NCBI GenBank assembly: GCA_965250105.1
Contig: OZ252290.1
Coordinates: 2,542,001 to 2,606,000, forward strand
Reading direction: 5' to 3'
Length of the DNA stretch: 64,000 bases
Origin: JBCBSK01 sp965250105
GTDB taxonomy: Bacteria; Pseudomonadota; Alphaproteobacteria; Rhizobiales; Tepidamorphaceae
Shown here: in pieces, positions 43,200 to 51,562 of the stretch
How the letters are laid out: every line of letters begins with the position of its first letter
Position numbering within the stretch: the stretch's first letter is position 1
Notes under the pieces: model-generated
Told to the model about the DNA's origin: nothing
Database searches by the model: none
Seen by the model: only the letters and a program-made list of their open reading frames with translations
Position numbers and translations under genes: made by a program

Positions 43200-44432
43200 A
43201 TGACCGCTTCCACTCCCCGCGCGCAAGACTGGATGCTCGATCTCGCGCCCGGCCGGTCGATCGAAACGACCGTCCTCGACATGCGCAACTGGATATTGGG
43301 CGACGGCCTGAGCAGCCTGTCCATGGACACGCTCGTTGCCGGCGTCGGCGAACGCCTGGTCGCCGCCGGCGTGCCGCTCGACCGCTTGGGCACCTCGGTG
43401 CGGGTCTTGCAGGCGACCGTGATCGCGCGCGGCACGATCTGGCGACCCGACGGCACCATCACCCATGGCAGTTTCGACTGGGACCAGCGCGATGTCGGGC
43501 TCTATGAGCGCAGCCCGCTGAAGGTCGCCCATGAAACGAGGGACTGGGTCTCGTTCAAGATCGCCGATACGCCGGACGAGGCTTACGGCATCGTGCCCGA
43601 TCTGCGGGCGGCCGGTGTGACCGATTACATGGTCGCGCCGATTTTCTTCGCCAATGGCGCGCAATGCGCGGCGAGCTTCGCGAGCTGCGCGCCGGACGGT
43701 TTCGGCCCGCGCGCCCGTCAGCTTATCAAGGCCATTCTGCCGACCTTCGCGACCGCCATCGAGATGATCGCCATCAACAGCATGATCGGCGACGTTCTGT
43801 CGATCTATGTCGGCGAGGACGCGGCGCGCCAGATCCTCGAGGGCAGCGTCCATCGCGGGCAGATCACGCATATCCGCTCGGCCATCCTGTTCGCCGACAT
43901 GCGCGACTATACGCGGCGTTCGCTGTCGCTGTCGGCGGCCGAGGTCACCGATCTGCTCAATGACTATTACGACTGCGTCGTGCCGCATATCGAGAGCGAA
44001 GGCGGCCATGTCCTGAAATTCATGGGCGACGGGATTCTGGCGATCTTCCCCGATGACGGCATCGGCAAGCGCGCCGCCTGCCATGCCGCCTTGCGGGCTG
44101 CGCGCAAGGCGATCCGGACCGTGACGCTGCGCAATGCGGAGATCCCGACCGGCGATGCCTTCACCATCGGCATCGCGCTGCATCACGGCCGCGCGGCCTA
44201 TGGCAATGTCGGCTCCGGCGAACGGCTCGACTTCACCGTCGTCGGCCGCGACATCAATCTGACCGACCGCATCCAGAAACTGAACAGCCAGTTCGCCGTG
44301 CCGATCCTGGCCAGCAAGGCCTTCGCCGATCTCATCGACGAGCCGATGGCGCCGCTCGGACGCCATGCCGTGAGGAGCTTCGAAGGCGGGCTCGAGGTCT
44401 TCGAGCCTGATCTCCTCACCGACATCGCCTGA
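43200..44432 (+). CDS. Class III adenylate/guanylate cyclase
   Basis: A 410-aa protein without membrane helices. Residues about 1-210 form a sensory-type N-terminal region. The C-terminal cyclase homology domain (about 225-390) has the first metal Asp in LFADMRDYTRRS, the second in LKFMGDGILAIFP, and YGNVGSGERLDFTVVGRDIN with the transition-state residues. It should make cAMP or cGMP from the NTP. Upstream in-frame ATGs reach into the inverted-repeat element and look non-coding; AAGGGA precedes ATG 43200. Confidence 0.9.
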   Translation: MTASTPRAQDWMLDLAPGRSIETTVLDMRNWILGDGLSSLSMDTLVAGVGERLVAAGVPLDRLGTSVRVLQATVIARGTIWRPDGTITHGSFDWDQRDVGLYERSPLKVAHETRDWVSFKIADTPDEAYGIVPDLRAAGVTDYMVAPIFFANGAQCAASFASCAPDGFGPRARQLIKAILPTFATAIEMIAINSMIGDVLSIYVGEDAARQILEGSVHRGQITHIRSAILFADMRDYTRRSLSLSAAEVTDLLNDYYDCVVPHIESEGGHVLKFMGDGILAIFPDDGIGKRAACHAALRAARKAIRTVTLRNAEIPTGDAFTIGIALHHGRAAYGNVGSGERLDFTVVGRDINLTDRIQKLNSQFAVPILASKAFADLIDEPMAPLGRHAVRSFEGGLEVFEPDLLTDIA

Positions 44433-44472
44433 CGGACAGGGCTCCGCCGGCTGGTGCGACGGCTATCGCCCG

Positions 44473-45309
44473 CTATGCGGTGCCGGTGGCCTGTCGGGCG
44501 AACGCGGCCAGTTCGGCGTTGAACCGGTCGGGCGCTTCGAGGAAGGGCGCATGGCCGACCCCGTCATACCAGGATGCCTGCGCTTGCGGGATCGCAGCCA
44601 GAATGTCTTCCGACATGCGCGGCAGGATCACGGTGTCGGCGCGGCCATGGCTGACCAGGACCGGCTTGTCCAGCGCCGACAGCGCCGGCCGGAAATCGCC
44701 TTCCCGCGAGATCAGCCCGAGCCGTACATCCGGCCGGACCAACATGTTCCAGGCGATGGCGAGTTCCATTTCCTCGGCTGGCAGGTCGTGCGCCACGCAA
44801 GCATGCATGAAGCTGCAGATCGCGCGCATCGCCGTCGGCTGGTCGCTTTTGACCGCCTTCGGCGCATGGTCGAGAAAGCCCGGCCCGATATGGCTGCCGA
44901 ACCAGGGCGGGCCGATGACCACCGCCGCGCCGATGAAATGCACACCGCCGAGCCGCGCCGCGCCATATTTCGCGAGATAGTCGGCGATGACATAGCCACC
45001 ATAGGACCATGCCGAGACCACCGGCGCCTTCAGATCGAGCCCGGTGATCACCGCCTCGATGTCGTCGGCCCACAGATCGCTCGTCGTGTAGTGTTCGGCA
45101 CCTTGCGGCGCATCCGACATGCCATGGCCGCGCAGATCGAGACACAGAACGCGGAACGTGTCGGCCAGCGCGCTGTCGGCTTGCTTCATCCAGCACAGAT
45201 GATGCTGCGACCAGCCATGGACGAAGAGAAGCTCGGGACCGTCCGGCTGGCCGAATTCGCGCAGGTGAAGGCGCGTGCCGCCGCCGCCGGCGATGTCGTG
45301 GCTGATCAT
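44473..45309 (-). CDS. Alpha/beta hydrolase
   Basis: A 278-aa hydrolase of the alpha/beta fold. The oxyanion segment is LLFVHGWSQHHLCW, the nucleophile is Ser102 in SAWSYGGY (a variant of GXSXG with Ala at the first position), with Asp in SHGRADTVIL and His in DGVGHAPFLEA. The cap domain contains GPPWFGSHIGPGFLDHAP. No signal peptide. The substrate cannot be told. GAGGACATC before the ATG favours this start over a longer frame. Confidence 0.88.
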   Translation of the reverse strand: MISHDIAGGGGTRLHLREFGQPDGPELLFVHGWSQHHLCWMKQADSALADTFRVLCLDLRGHGMSDAPQGAEHYTTSDLWADDIEAVITGLDLKAPVVSAWSYGGYVIADYLAKYGAARLGGVHFIGAAVVIGPPWFGSHIGPGFLDHAPKAVKSDQPTAMRAICSFMHACVAHDLPAEEMELAIAWNMLVRPDVRLGLISREGDFRPALSALDKPVLVSHGRADTVILPRMSEDILAAIPQAQASWYDGVGHAPFLEAPDRFNAELAAFARQATGTA

Positions 45310-45458
45310 GATGTCCTCGTCGCTTGTTGGTGCCGATCGGCGGCAGCACCCCGGCGATTGACAGCCGGCGGCGCACGCCGCAAAGCAGGCTGGACAGGAT
45401 AATCGCCGCGACGTCAAGCACGACGGCGCCACAGACAGGATCAGGAGCCCGACGACCG

Positions 45459-45875
45459 ATGACCAGCTCAGCCGACAGCAAGGCGTTGATCGCCGCCTAT
45501 TTCGACGCCTTCAATGCCGGCGATCTCGAGGCCATGCTGGCGCTCCTGAGCCAGGACGTGCGCCACGACGTCAATCAGGGCGAGCGGCGGGTCGGCAAGG
45601 AGGCTTTCCGCGCCTTCTGCGGCGGCATGAATGTCAGCTACAAGGAGACCGCCCGCGATCTCGTCGTCATGGTCTCGGACGACGGCGCCCGGGCGGCCGC
45701 CGAATTCGTCATCGACGGGCACTATCTCGAAACCTATGAGGGGCTGCCGCAGGCCAAGGGCCAGACCTACAGCCTGCCGGTCGGCAGCTTCTTCGAGATC
45801 GCCGGGGGCCAGATCGCGCGGGTGACGACCTATTACAACCTGACCGACTGGACGCGCCAGGTGTCGGCGGCATGA
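45459..45875 (+). CDS. NTF2-like protein (ketosteroid-isomerase-related)
   Basis: A 138-aa single-domain protein of the NTF2 fold: LIAAYFDAFNAGDLEAMLAL, SQDVRHDVNQGERRVGKEAF and the C-terminal strand FFEIAGGQIARVTTYYNLTD. It matches the ketosteroid-isomerase-related proteins of unknown substrate. The AGGAG upstream is somewhat far from the ATG. Its stop overlaps the next start (ATGA), so it is coupled to the acetyltransferase. Confidence 0.85.
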   Translation: MTSSADSKALIAAYFDAFNAGDLEAMLALLSQDVRHDVNQGERRVGKEAFRAFCGGMNVSYKETARDLVVMVSDDGARAAAEFVIDGHYLETYEGLPQAKGQTYSLPVGSFFEIAGGQIARVTTYYNLTDWTRQVSAA

Positions 45876-46483
45876 CAGGGGCCGGGTCCGGCGGCGATAT
45901 CCGGGTCCGGACGGTGACGGGCCCGGAGATCGCCGGGCTGATCGACACCCTGGCGCGGCTGCGCATCGCGGTCTTCCGCGACTGGCCCTATCTCTATGCC
46001 GGCGATCTCGACTACGAGGCCTGGTATCTGAACCGCTTCTCGCGGGCCAAGGATGCGGTGCTGATCGCGGCCTTCGACGGCGACGCCCTCGTCGGCGCGT
46101 CCTCGGGCCTGCCGCTCGATCAGGAGATGGACGAGTTCCGCGCGCCCTTCGAGGCGGCGGGCCATGACGTGGCGGGGATCTTCTATTTCGGCGAATCCGT
46201 GCTCCTGCCCGATCATCGCGGTCGGGGCGTCGGCCATCTCTTCTTCGACGGCCGCGAGGCGCATGCCCGGTCGCTCGGCCGCTTCGGGCAGGCGACCTTC
46301 TGCCGGGTGGTGCGGGCCGCCGACGACCCGCGCCAGCCGGCGGACTATCGGCCCCTGGATGCGTTCTGGCGCGGGCGCGGCTATCGCCCCATGACCGATG
46401 TCACCGCGCGTTTTCCCTGGAAGGAGATCGGCGCGGCGGCGGAAACCGACAAGGACATGGAGTTCTGGATCCGCGCCTTGTGA
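45872..46483 (+). CDS. GNAT-family N-acetyltransferase
   Basis: A 203-aa protein with a GNAT core. The acetyl-CoA-binding motif is LLPDHRGRGVGHLFFDGREA (Arg/Gln-x-x-Gly-x-Gly/Ala type), preceded by DVAGIFYFGESV, and it ends ARFPWKEIGAA. The N-terminal RLRIAVFRDWPYLYAGDLDY is typical of a group often found beside NTF2-like proteins. Acceptor unknown. The start overlaps the upstream stop by four bases. Confidence 0.85.
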   Translation: MTGAGSGGDIRVRTVTGPEIAGLIDTLARLRIAVFRDWPYLYAGDLDYEAWYLNRFSRAKDAVLIAAFDGDALVGASSGLPLDQEMDEFRAPFEAAGHDVAGIFYFGESVLLPDHRGRGVGHLFFDGREAHARSLGRFGQATFCRVVRAADDPRQPADYRPLDAFWRGRGYRPMTDVTARFPWKEIGAAAETDKDMEFWIRAL

Positions 46484-46535
46484 CGGACCGGCTTTATGGA
46501 GCGGGCCGCTTTTCCTCGCGCGGCGAAAGGGCTAT

Positions 46536-46602
46536 CTAGAACGGCTTTATGCGTTCGGACGTCGCCGCGAAGCGCTTCGGTTTGAACGCATGAAGCTCTG
46601 AG
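46536..46602. repeat. 67-bp palindromic intergenic repeat, copy 1
   Basis: Imperfect palindrome: CTAGAACGGC, TTTATGCGTTC, a GCCGCGAAGCGC centre, then TTGAACGCATGA and AGCTCTGAG. It aligns over its whole length with copy 2 at 47070-47135 (shared TTTATGCGTTC, GCGAAGCGC, TGAACGCATGA, GCTCT). It lies directly upstream of the tRNA gene. The outer stem is more decayed than in copy 2. Confidence 0.8.
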
Positions 46603-46617
46603 GCACCCCGTTTCAAC

Positions 46618-46693
46618 GGGCCTGTAGCTCAATGGTTAGAGCCGGCCGCTCATAACGGTCTGGTTGCAGGTTCGAGTCCTGCCGGGCCCACCA
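46618..46693 (+). tRNA. tRNA-Ile2 (anticodon CAT, lysidine-modified type)
   Basis: A 76-nt cloverleaf with encoded CCA: acceptor GGGCCTG/CGGGCCC, D arm GCTC-AATGGTTA-GAGC, anticodon arm GGCCG-CTCATAA-CGGTC, T arm GCAGG-TTCGAGT-CCTGC. The CAT anticodon would read AUG, but the G1-C72 acceptor sequence and body match the alphaproteobacterial isoleucine tRNA whose C34 is converted to lysidine by TilS to read AUA. An elongator tRNA-Met is the alternative; the initiator is excluded by the acceptor stem. Confidence 0.9.
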
Positions 46694-46810
46694 TTTTGGC
46701 TTGCGCGTTGTCGCCCACCAACCCAACGCGCGGGTTCGGGTTCGAGGATACTCCTCTCACCTCCCTCTTTTTGTTCGCGGGTGGCCGACCTGCATCGGAT
46801 ATTGTATTTC

Positions 46811-46839
46811 TTGACACCTGTTTGACCGGCGCTCTAGCG
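46811..46839 (+). promoter_or_regulatory. Promoter for the first cobalamin-riboswitch transcript
   Basis: TTGACA at 46811-46816 is a perfect -35 box; 17 bp later is CTAGCG (46834-46839), or TCTAGC at 16-bp spacing. Transcription would start about 46846, just before the riboswitch. Confidence 0.5.
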
Positions 46840-46995
46840 TCTCGGTCGAACGTGGTTCCCTCCTCGGAGGGATGAAATGGGAACACGGTGCGGCGCCCTG
46901 AAGCGTCTAATCCGTGACTGCCCCCGCAACTGTGAGCGGAGAGCGCAGCCGAGACACGCGACTGGCCTCTTTGGGGCTGGGAAAGTTCGGCGAGC

Positions 46996-47057
46996 GAGAG
47001 CAAAAGTCGATCTGATTGAAGCCGGTCTCCTCAATCAGATCGAATGAATTTGCTCTC
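46996..47057. repeat. Long hairpin inside the first riboswitch
   Basis: GAGAGCAAA (46996-47004) pairs with TTTGCTCTC (47049-47057), and TCGATCTGATTGA (47007-47019) pairs with TCAATCAGATCGA (47031-47043), around an 11-base loop. Both stems are perfect (9 and 13 bp) with a small internal loop. It occupies the first half of the expanded riboswitch arm. Confidence 0.85.
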
Positions 47058-47069
47058 CAGTTCAAGATG

Positions 47070-47135
47070 CTAGAGCATCTTTATGCGTTCAGATATTGGC
47101 GCGAAGCGCGTCGATCTGAACGCATGATGCTCTAG
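47070..47135. repeat. 67-bp palindromic intergenic repeat, copy 2, inside the first riboswitch
   Basis: CTAGAGCAT and ATGCTCTAG are perfect 9-bp outer arms; ATGCGTTCAGA and TCTGAACGCAT are perfect 11-bp inner arms; GCGCGAAGCGCG is at the tip. It is the second copy of the element at 46536-46602 and lies between conserved segments of the aptamer. Confidence 0.85.
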
Positions 47136-47160
47136 GACCCGCGAGTCAGGAGACCTGCCC

Positions 47161-47413
47161 GTTCGGTCACCCAGTCCCTGGATACGGGGTGTATCCAGGC
47201 GCGGTCGTCCGTTGCGGTGACATGTGAAACGTCACCGCGTGGAGCGCCGCTCCGGATGGGCGTCGACCTGCCCGATCCTCCGGTCTCCCGCATCGATCAG
47301 ATCCGCACGTGACCATCGCGTGCGCGAGGGGGACCAGACCATGCGTCGTCTTAGCTTTGCCGCCAGCGTGATCGGCTGCGCAAACGTTAAGCGCTGAGAG
47401 GATGCGGAACACC
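47161..47413 (+). promoter_or_regulatory. Riboswitch expression platform / btuF leader
   Basis: About 250 nt between the aptamer and btuF. It contains two perfect hairpins: CCTGGATAC-GGGGT-GTATCCAGG (47177-47199) and GCGGTGAC-ATGTGAAAC-GTCACCGC (47214-47238). There is no T-run, so control may be at translation or by Rho rather than by an intrinsic terminator. No gene is seen. Confidence 0.45.
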
Positions 47414-48271
47414 ATGCTCACCGGTTTCATCGCGGCACTCTTGACGGTCGTCGTCGGCCTGTCCGCCCTGCCGGTCACGGCCGCCGCCGAGACCCGGCCG
47501 GAGCGGGTGGTGTCGATGAATCTGTGCACCGATCAACTCGTCATGCTGCTCGCCGCGCCTGGGCAGATCCATTCGGTCTCCCATCTGGCTGGCCAGGAAC
47601 AGGGCTCGGTACTGTCCGACCAGGCGCGCGACCATGTCCGCAATCACGGGCTGGCCGAGGAGATCTTCCTCATGCGGCCCGACCTCATCATCGCCGGCAC
47701 CTATACCACCCGCGCCACCGTCGAGATGCTGCGCCGGCTCGGCTTCACCGTGGAGGAGTTCGCGCCGGCAAGTTCGTTCGACGATATCCGCGCCTCTGTC
47801 CGGCGCCTGGGCGCGTTGCTCGGACGCACGGCGCGCGCCGACGCTCTTCTCGCCGAGATGGATGCGCGGCTCGCCGCCGCCCGCCCCGACGATCCGACGG
47901 GCGCACGCGCCGGCCTTCACGGCGCCAACAGCTTCACGTCGGGCCGGGGCACGCTGGTCGATGACGCGCTTGATCATGCCGGGCTCGGCAATCTCGCCGC
48001 AGATCTGGGTATCGAGGGCACCGCCAAGCTGCCGCTCGAAGTGCTGATCACCCATCTGCCGGACATGCTGATCGGCCGCGACCGATGGAGCACGGCGCCG
48101 GCCATGGCCTATGACCATTACGACCACCCGGCGATGCGTCTGTTGACCGATCGTGTCGGCGATGTGGCCGTGCCGGACAAATACTGGATCTGCGGCACGC
48201 CCTTCACCGCCGAAGCGGTCGCCATCCTGGCCGAGGCGGCCAGGCGGCTCGATCGGGAGCGGGCCGAGTGA
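47414..48271 (+). CDS. btuF: Cobalamin ABC transporter substrate-binding protein
   Basis: A 285-aa protein with a signal peptide (FIAALLTVVVGLSALPVTAA) and a class III periplasmic-binding fold: PERVVSMNLCTDQLVMLLAA, LAEEIFLMRPDLIIAGTYTT, EVLITHLPDMLIGRDRW. The fold is shared by B12, haem and siderophore binders; the cobalamin riboswitch upstream makes B12 or cobinamide the likely ligand. ATG at 47402 is in frame, but touches GAGAGG directly; ATG 47414 gives normal spacing. No btuC or btuD permease and ATPase genes follow. Confidence 0.85.
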   Translation: MLTGFIAALLTVVVGLSALPVTAAAETRPERVVSMNLCTDQLVMLLAAPGQIHSVSHLAGQEQGSVLSDQARDHVRNHGLAEEIFLMRPDLIIAGTYTTRATVEMLRRLGFTVEEFAPASSFDDIRASVRRLGALLGRTARADALLAEMDARLAAARPDDPTGARAGLHGANSFTSGRGTLVDDALDHAGLGNLAADLGIEGTAKLPLEVLITHLPDMLIGRDRWSTAPAMAYDHYDHPAMRLLTDRVGDVAVPDKYWICGTPFTAEAVAILAEAARRLDRERAE

Positions 48272-48471
48272 TCTGTATTGCCGATGATATGCCCGTCGTT
48301 GGATCGCGCCCGGCCCCGGCACCATTGACCCCGCGCGCGATTGGCGGTCGTTTATGATATCAAGGCCATGGTCGGCGGAGCGACGTCGGCCGTCCCATCC
48401 GTCCAACCGTTCCGTCGCGCCCGACCCGCTTCATCGGCAGGCGTGATCATCGACCCCAACTGTTGAGCATC

Positions 48472-49563
48472 ATGATCAGATCAGACAAGGCCCCGGACCA
48501 GACCGCCGACCCCCGTCCGACACCCGCCGCCGATCTCGCCGGGCTGCTGACCGGCAGCCTCGCCGATGCGGGCGCGGGGTGGAATATGGGCGGCTTCGGC
48601 GCCATTGCCGAATTCCATCAGGACCCGGGCGAGCCCGCGATCGTCGACCATCCCGACGCCCTGTCGCGCGCCACAGCGCGCGGCGGCATCAGGATCGATC
48701 CGGCGATGGTCTCGACAATCGTGCCGCTCGCCTATGAGATGTTGAGCCCGCGGGCCCATCGCTGGACCCACGGCATCGCGCTTTGCCTGCCCGACGACAT
48801 CGCTCGGATGCATGAACGGACGGTGCTGACGGATCTTGGGGCGGATCGGGATGCCCTTCGCGAGGAGGATCGTTCGGCGCGCCTGTTCGACATGGGGCTC
48901 GGGGTGCGGCAATGCGATTTCTGTATCCGGACCCAGGATGCCGAGCTTATCGACATTCTCGACCAGGCCGCCGGCCGCTCCCTGTTCGAGGCCGGCAATC
49001 CGGCCATGGCGGCGATCCTCAAGGCGCATCCGCATCGCGTTGCGCTGACCGCGATCGGTCGGGTCGAGGTCTATCAGAAGATCGGCGGGCCCGAGACCGG
49101 CGGTGTCTCGCCGCCGGGACCGCACACCCATGTGCTGCCAAAGCTCTTGCGGTCGGGCCGCACGCATGCGGCAAATCTGCCTCTCCCGCCGGATCTCGTG
49201 CCCTGCGGCAATCTGCATCCGGCGAATCCGGTGATCACGCCGCTGGGTGACGACCGCGCTTTCGATGGAGCGGCCCATGCCGCCTTCCAGCATTGGCTGT
49301 CGACATTCGGCCGGCCCGAGGTCGTGACGGCCAAGGAGCGCGTTCAGGCAGCGGTTTCGGCGGGGGAAGCGCCGGAAGCGTTCGCCGAGCCGGCCACCCG
49401 CGCCGAACGGGCCGGCGTCCGCGTTGCCCTGAGACAATTGTCCCGCATGGCCGAGCAGCACAACGATGCCGCGCTCGTCGGACGTCTCAACACATGGCGC
49501 TCGGTCCATGATCGGACCTCCAGCACGGAGGAGATCGACCAGGACATCCCCGAACACGGGTAG
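48472..49563 (+). CDS. Uncharacterised protein of the cobalamin locus, DUF6925-like
   Basis: A 363-aa protein without signal peptide. N-terminal WNMGGFGAIAEFHQDPGE is followed by a region RWTHGIALCLPDDIARMHER and CDFCIRT (two Cys), and the conserved-looking PGPHTHVLPKLLRSGRTHAA and LVPCGNLHPANPVITPLG. The His and Cys residues could bind a metal. It resembles proteins annotated DUF6925 (from memory). It stands 27 bp before cbiB on the same strand, so it belongs with cobalamin genes, but its role is unknown. The start is uncertain; TTG 48463 is in frame. Confidence 0.7.
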   Translation: MIRSDKAPDQTADPRPTPAADLAGLLTGSLADAGAGWNMGGFGAIAEFHQDPGEPAIVDHPDALSRATARGGIRIDPAMVSTIVPLAYEMLSPRAHRWTHGIALCLPDDIARMHERTVLTDLGADRDALREEDRSARLFDMGLGVRQCDFCIRTQDAELIDILDQAAGRSLFEAGNPAMAAILKAHPHRVALTAIGRVEVYQKIGGPETGGVSPPGPHTHVLPKLLRSGRTHAANLPLPPDLVPCGNLHPANPVITPLGDDRAFDGAAHAAFQHWLSTFGRPEVVTAKERVQAAVSAGEAPEAFAEPATRAERAGVRVALRQLSRMAEQHNDAALVGRLNTWRSVHDRTSSTEEIDQDIPEHG

Positions 49564-49589
49564 GGGCATGCCCGATCTCGGACGCGGCC

Positions 49590-50537
49590 ATGAGCTTTGC
49601 GGCAATGATGCTGATCGCGCTGGCGCTGGATGCCGTCATCGGCTGGCCCAGGGCGCTGTTCGTCCGCATCGGCCATCCGGTGACCTGGATGGGGGGCCTG
49701 ATTTCGGCGATGGACCGGGGTCTGAACCGGCCGGCCCGGTCAAGGACGACGCGTCGTCTCGCGGGCCTCGCGACCGTCATCGTCGTGATCGGCGTCGTCG
49801 CCCTGCCGGTCTGGCTGCTTCAGAGCCTCTTGCCGGGCGGGATCATCGGCATCGTCCTGGGCGGTCTTCTGGCCTGGCCGCTCATCGCCCTCAGGTCGAT
49901 GCAGGATCATGTCACCGATGTTGCCCGGCCGCTCGGCGATGGAGACGTGGCGGGGGCGCGACAGGCCGTTTCGATGATCGTCGGCCGCGATCCGGCCACG
50001 CTCGACGAGGCCGGCATTGGCCGCGCCGCCCTTGAAAGCCTGGCCGAGAACACGTCGGACGGCATCGTCGCCCCGGTTTTCTGGGGCGTGCTTCTCGGTC
50101 TTCCCGGAATTGCCGCCTATAAGGCGATCAATACGATGGATTCCATGATCGGCCACAAGACGGCGAGACATGAGGCATTCGGCCAGGTGGCCGCCCGGCT
50201 CGATGACCTCGTCAATCTCATCCCGGCACGGCTGACCGGGTTTTTGTTCGCCGTCGTGTCCGCGCGGCCGGGAAGAAGCTTGCACGTGATGATGCGCGAT
50301 GCCCGCCGCCACCGGTCGCCGAATGCCGGCTGGCCGGAAGGCGCAATGGCCGGCGCGATCGGGATAAGGCTGTCGGGCCCGCGACTCTATGACGATCGCG
50401 TTGCCGACGAGCCCTGGCTGAACGGTGAAGCGCCCGATCCGACGCCCGCCAATCTCACTGATGGCCTCACGCTCTATCGGCGGGCGATGCTGCTCCTGGC
50501 GGCGATCCTGGCCGGCCTCGCGCTTTTTGTGACGTAA
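49590..50537 (+). CDS. cbiB: Adenosylcobinamide-phosphate synthase (CbiB; CobD in Pseudomonas naming)
   Basis: A 315-aa integral membrane protein with about five helices. It has ALDAVIGWPRALFVRIGHPV at the N-terminus, the signature ESLAENTSDGIVAPVFWGVL, INTMDSMIGHKTARHEAFGQ and RRHRSPNAGWPEGAMAGAIG. It joins aminopropanol (or its phosphate) to adenosylcobyric acid. It is followed by cobC after 11 bp, the enzyme that makes its co-substrate. Confidence 0.95.
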   Translation: MSFAAMMLIALALDAVIGWPRALFVRIGHPVTWMGGLISAMDRGLNRPARSRTTRRLAGLATVIVVIGVVALPVWLLQSLLPGGIIGIVLGGLLAWPLIALRSMQDHVTDVARPLGDGDVAGARQAVSMIVGRDPATLDEAGIGRAALESLAENTSDGIVAPVFWGVLLGLPGIAAYKAINTMDSMIGHKTARHEAFGQVAARLDDLVNLIPARLTGFLFAVVSARPGRSLHVMMRDARRHRSPNAGWPEGAMAGAIGIRLSGPRLYDDRVADEPWLNGEAPDPTPANLTDGLTLYRRAMLLLAAILAGLALFVT

Positions 50538-50548
50538 GGCGGCGAAGG

Positions 50549-51529
50549 ATGTCGGTGCGCGACCATGGCGGCAATCTCGATCAGGCGATGACCCGCTATG
50601 GCGGCGCCCGTGAGACCTGGATCGATCTGTCGACCGGCATCAATCCGCTGCCCTTTCCGCTGCCCCCGATCTCCGATCACGCCTGGTCGGCGCTGCCGAC
50701 CCGGGCGGAACTCGCGGCACTCGCCGATGCGGCCCGCGCCGTCTATGGCGGACGCGGCGAGATCGTCCCCGTGGCGGGCGCGCAGGCGGCGATCCAGATG
50801 GTACCGCTCTTGCGCCCGGCGGGTAGCGCGCATGTGCTCGGCCCGACCTATAACGAACATGCCGCGGCGCTCGGCGCGATGGGCTGGAATGTCCGGCAAT
50901 GCGCGTCGCTGGACAGTTTGTCGGGCGCCGATATCGCCATCGTCGTCAATCCCAACAATCCCGACGGTCGGTGCCACGACCCGGACGCTCTCATGGCCTT
51001 GTCGGATCATGTCGGGCTGCTCGTCATCGATGAGAGCTTCTGCGATCCGCGGCCCGCGCTATCGATCGCGCCGATGCTGGACGCCGACACGCGCCATATC
51101 CTTGTCCAGCGCTCGTTCGGCAAGTTCTTCGGCCTGGCCGGGCTGCGTCTCGGTTTCGCGCTGACCGGGTCGGCGCTCGCCGATCGGCTGCGCGCCATGG
51201 CGGGCCCCTGGCCGGTCAGCGGGCCCGCGATCGCGATCGGCGAAAAAGCGCTCAAGGATACGGCCTGGCAAGCGCGCACGATCGACCGGTTGACGCGCGA
51301 TGCGGCCCGGCTCGACCGGCTGGCCATGACCGCCGACTGGAAGCTGATCGGCGGCACGGCCCTGTTTCGCACCTATGGGACCCCGGATGCGGCGGCGGCT
51401 CAGGACCGGCTGGCGCGCGCCGGCATCTGGTCGCGCATCTTTCCCTATTCCGGGACGTGGCTCCGCCTCGGCCTGGCCGGTCCTGAGGATCACTGGCGGC
51501 GACTGGAGCAGGCACTGTCGGGCGGCTGA
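50549..51529 (+). CDS. cobC: Threonine-phosphate decarboxylase-like PLP enzyme
   Basis: A 326-aa fold-type I PLP enzyme. It has HGGNLDQAMTRYGG and WIDLSTGINPLPFP (typical of CobC/CobD), VVNPNNPDGR, LLVIDESFCDP and the PLP lysine in QRSFGKFFGLAGLRLGF. It makes (R)-1-amino-2-propanol phosphate from threonine phosphate, the side chain attached by CbiB. It converges on cobO. Confidence 0.92.
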   Translation: MSVRDHGGNLDQAMTRYGGARETWIDLSTGINPLPFPLPPISDHAWSALPTRAELAALADAARAVYGGRGEIVPVAGAQAAIQMVPLLRPAGSAHVLGPTYNEHAAALGAMGWNVRQCASLDSLSGADIAIVVNPNNPDGRCHDPDALMALSDHVGLLVIDESFCDPRPALSIAPMLDADTRHILVQRSFGKFFGLAGLRLGFALTGSALADRLRAMAGPWPVSGPAIAIGEKALKDTAWQARTIDRLTRDAARLDRLAMTADWKLIGGTALFRTYGTPDAAAAQDRLARAGIWSRIFPYSGTWLRLGLAGPEDHWRRLEQALSGG

Positions 51530-51562
51530 GTGGTGGCATTCGGGCAGGCGCTAGACCTGCCC

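Larger units (their letters stand above)
46851..47160 (+). promoter_or_regulatory. Cobalamin riboswitch upstream of btuF, with expanded peripheral arm
   Basis: Core elements in order: GGTTCCC, ATGAAATGGGAACACGGTG (46873-46891), CCCCCGCAACTGTGAGCGG (46921-46939), GACTGGCC, GGGAAAG (46979-46985) and GAGTCAGGAGACCTGCC ending at 47159. These match the adenosylcobalamin-type aptamer. The arm between GGGAAAG and GAGTCAGG is about 155 nt, against 55 nt in the second riboswitch. It is filled by a hairpin (46996-47057) and a palindromic repeat (47070-47135). It should shut off btuF expression when cobalamin is bound. Confidence 0.85.

Noticed and set aside
46834..47034. Open frames within the first riboswitch region on the minus strand
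   Set aside because: The region has the conserved cobalamin aptamer on the plus strand; the frames have no ribosome sites or protein-like composition.
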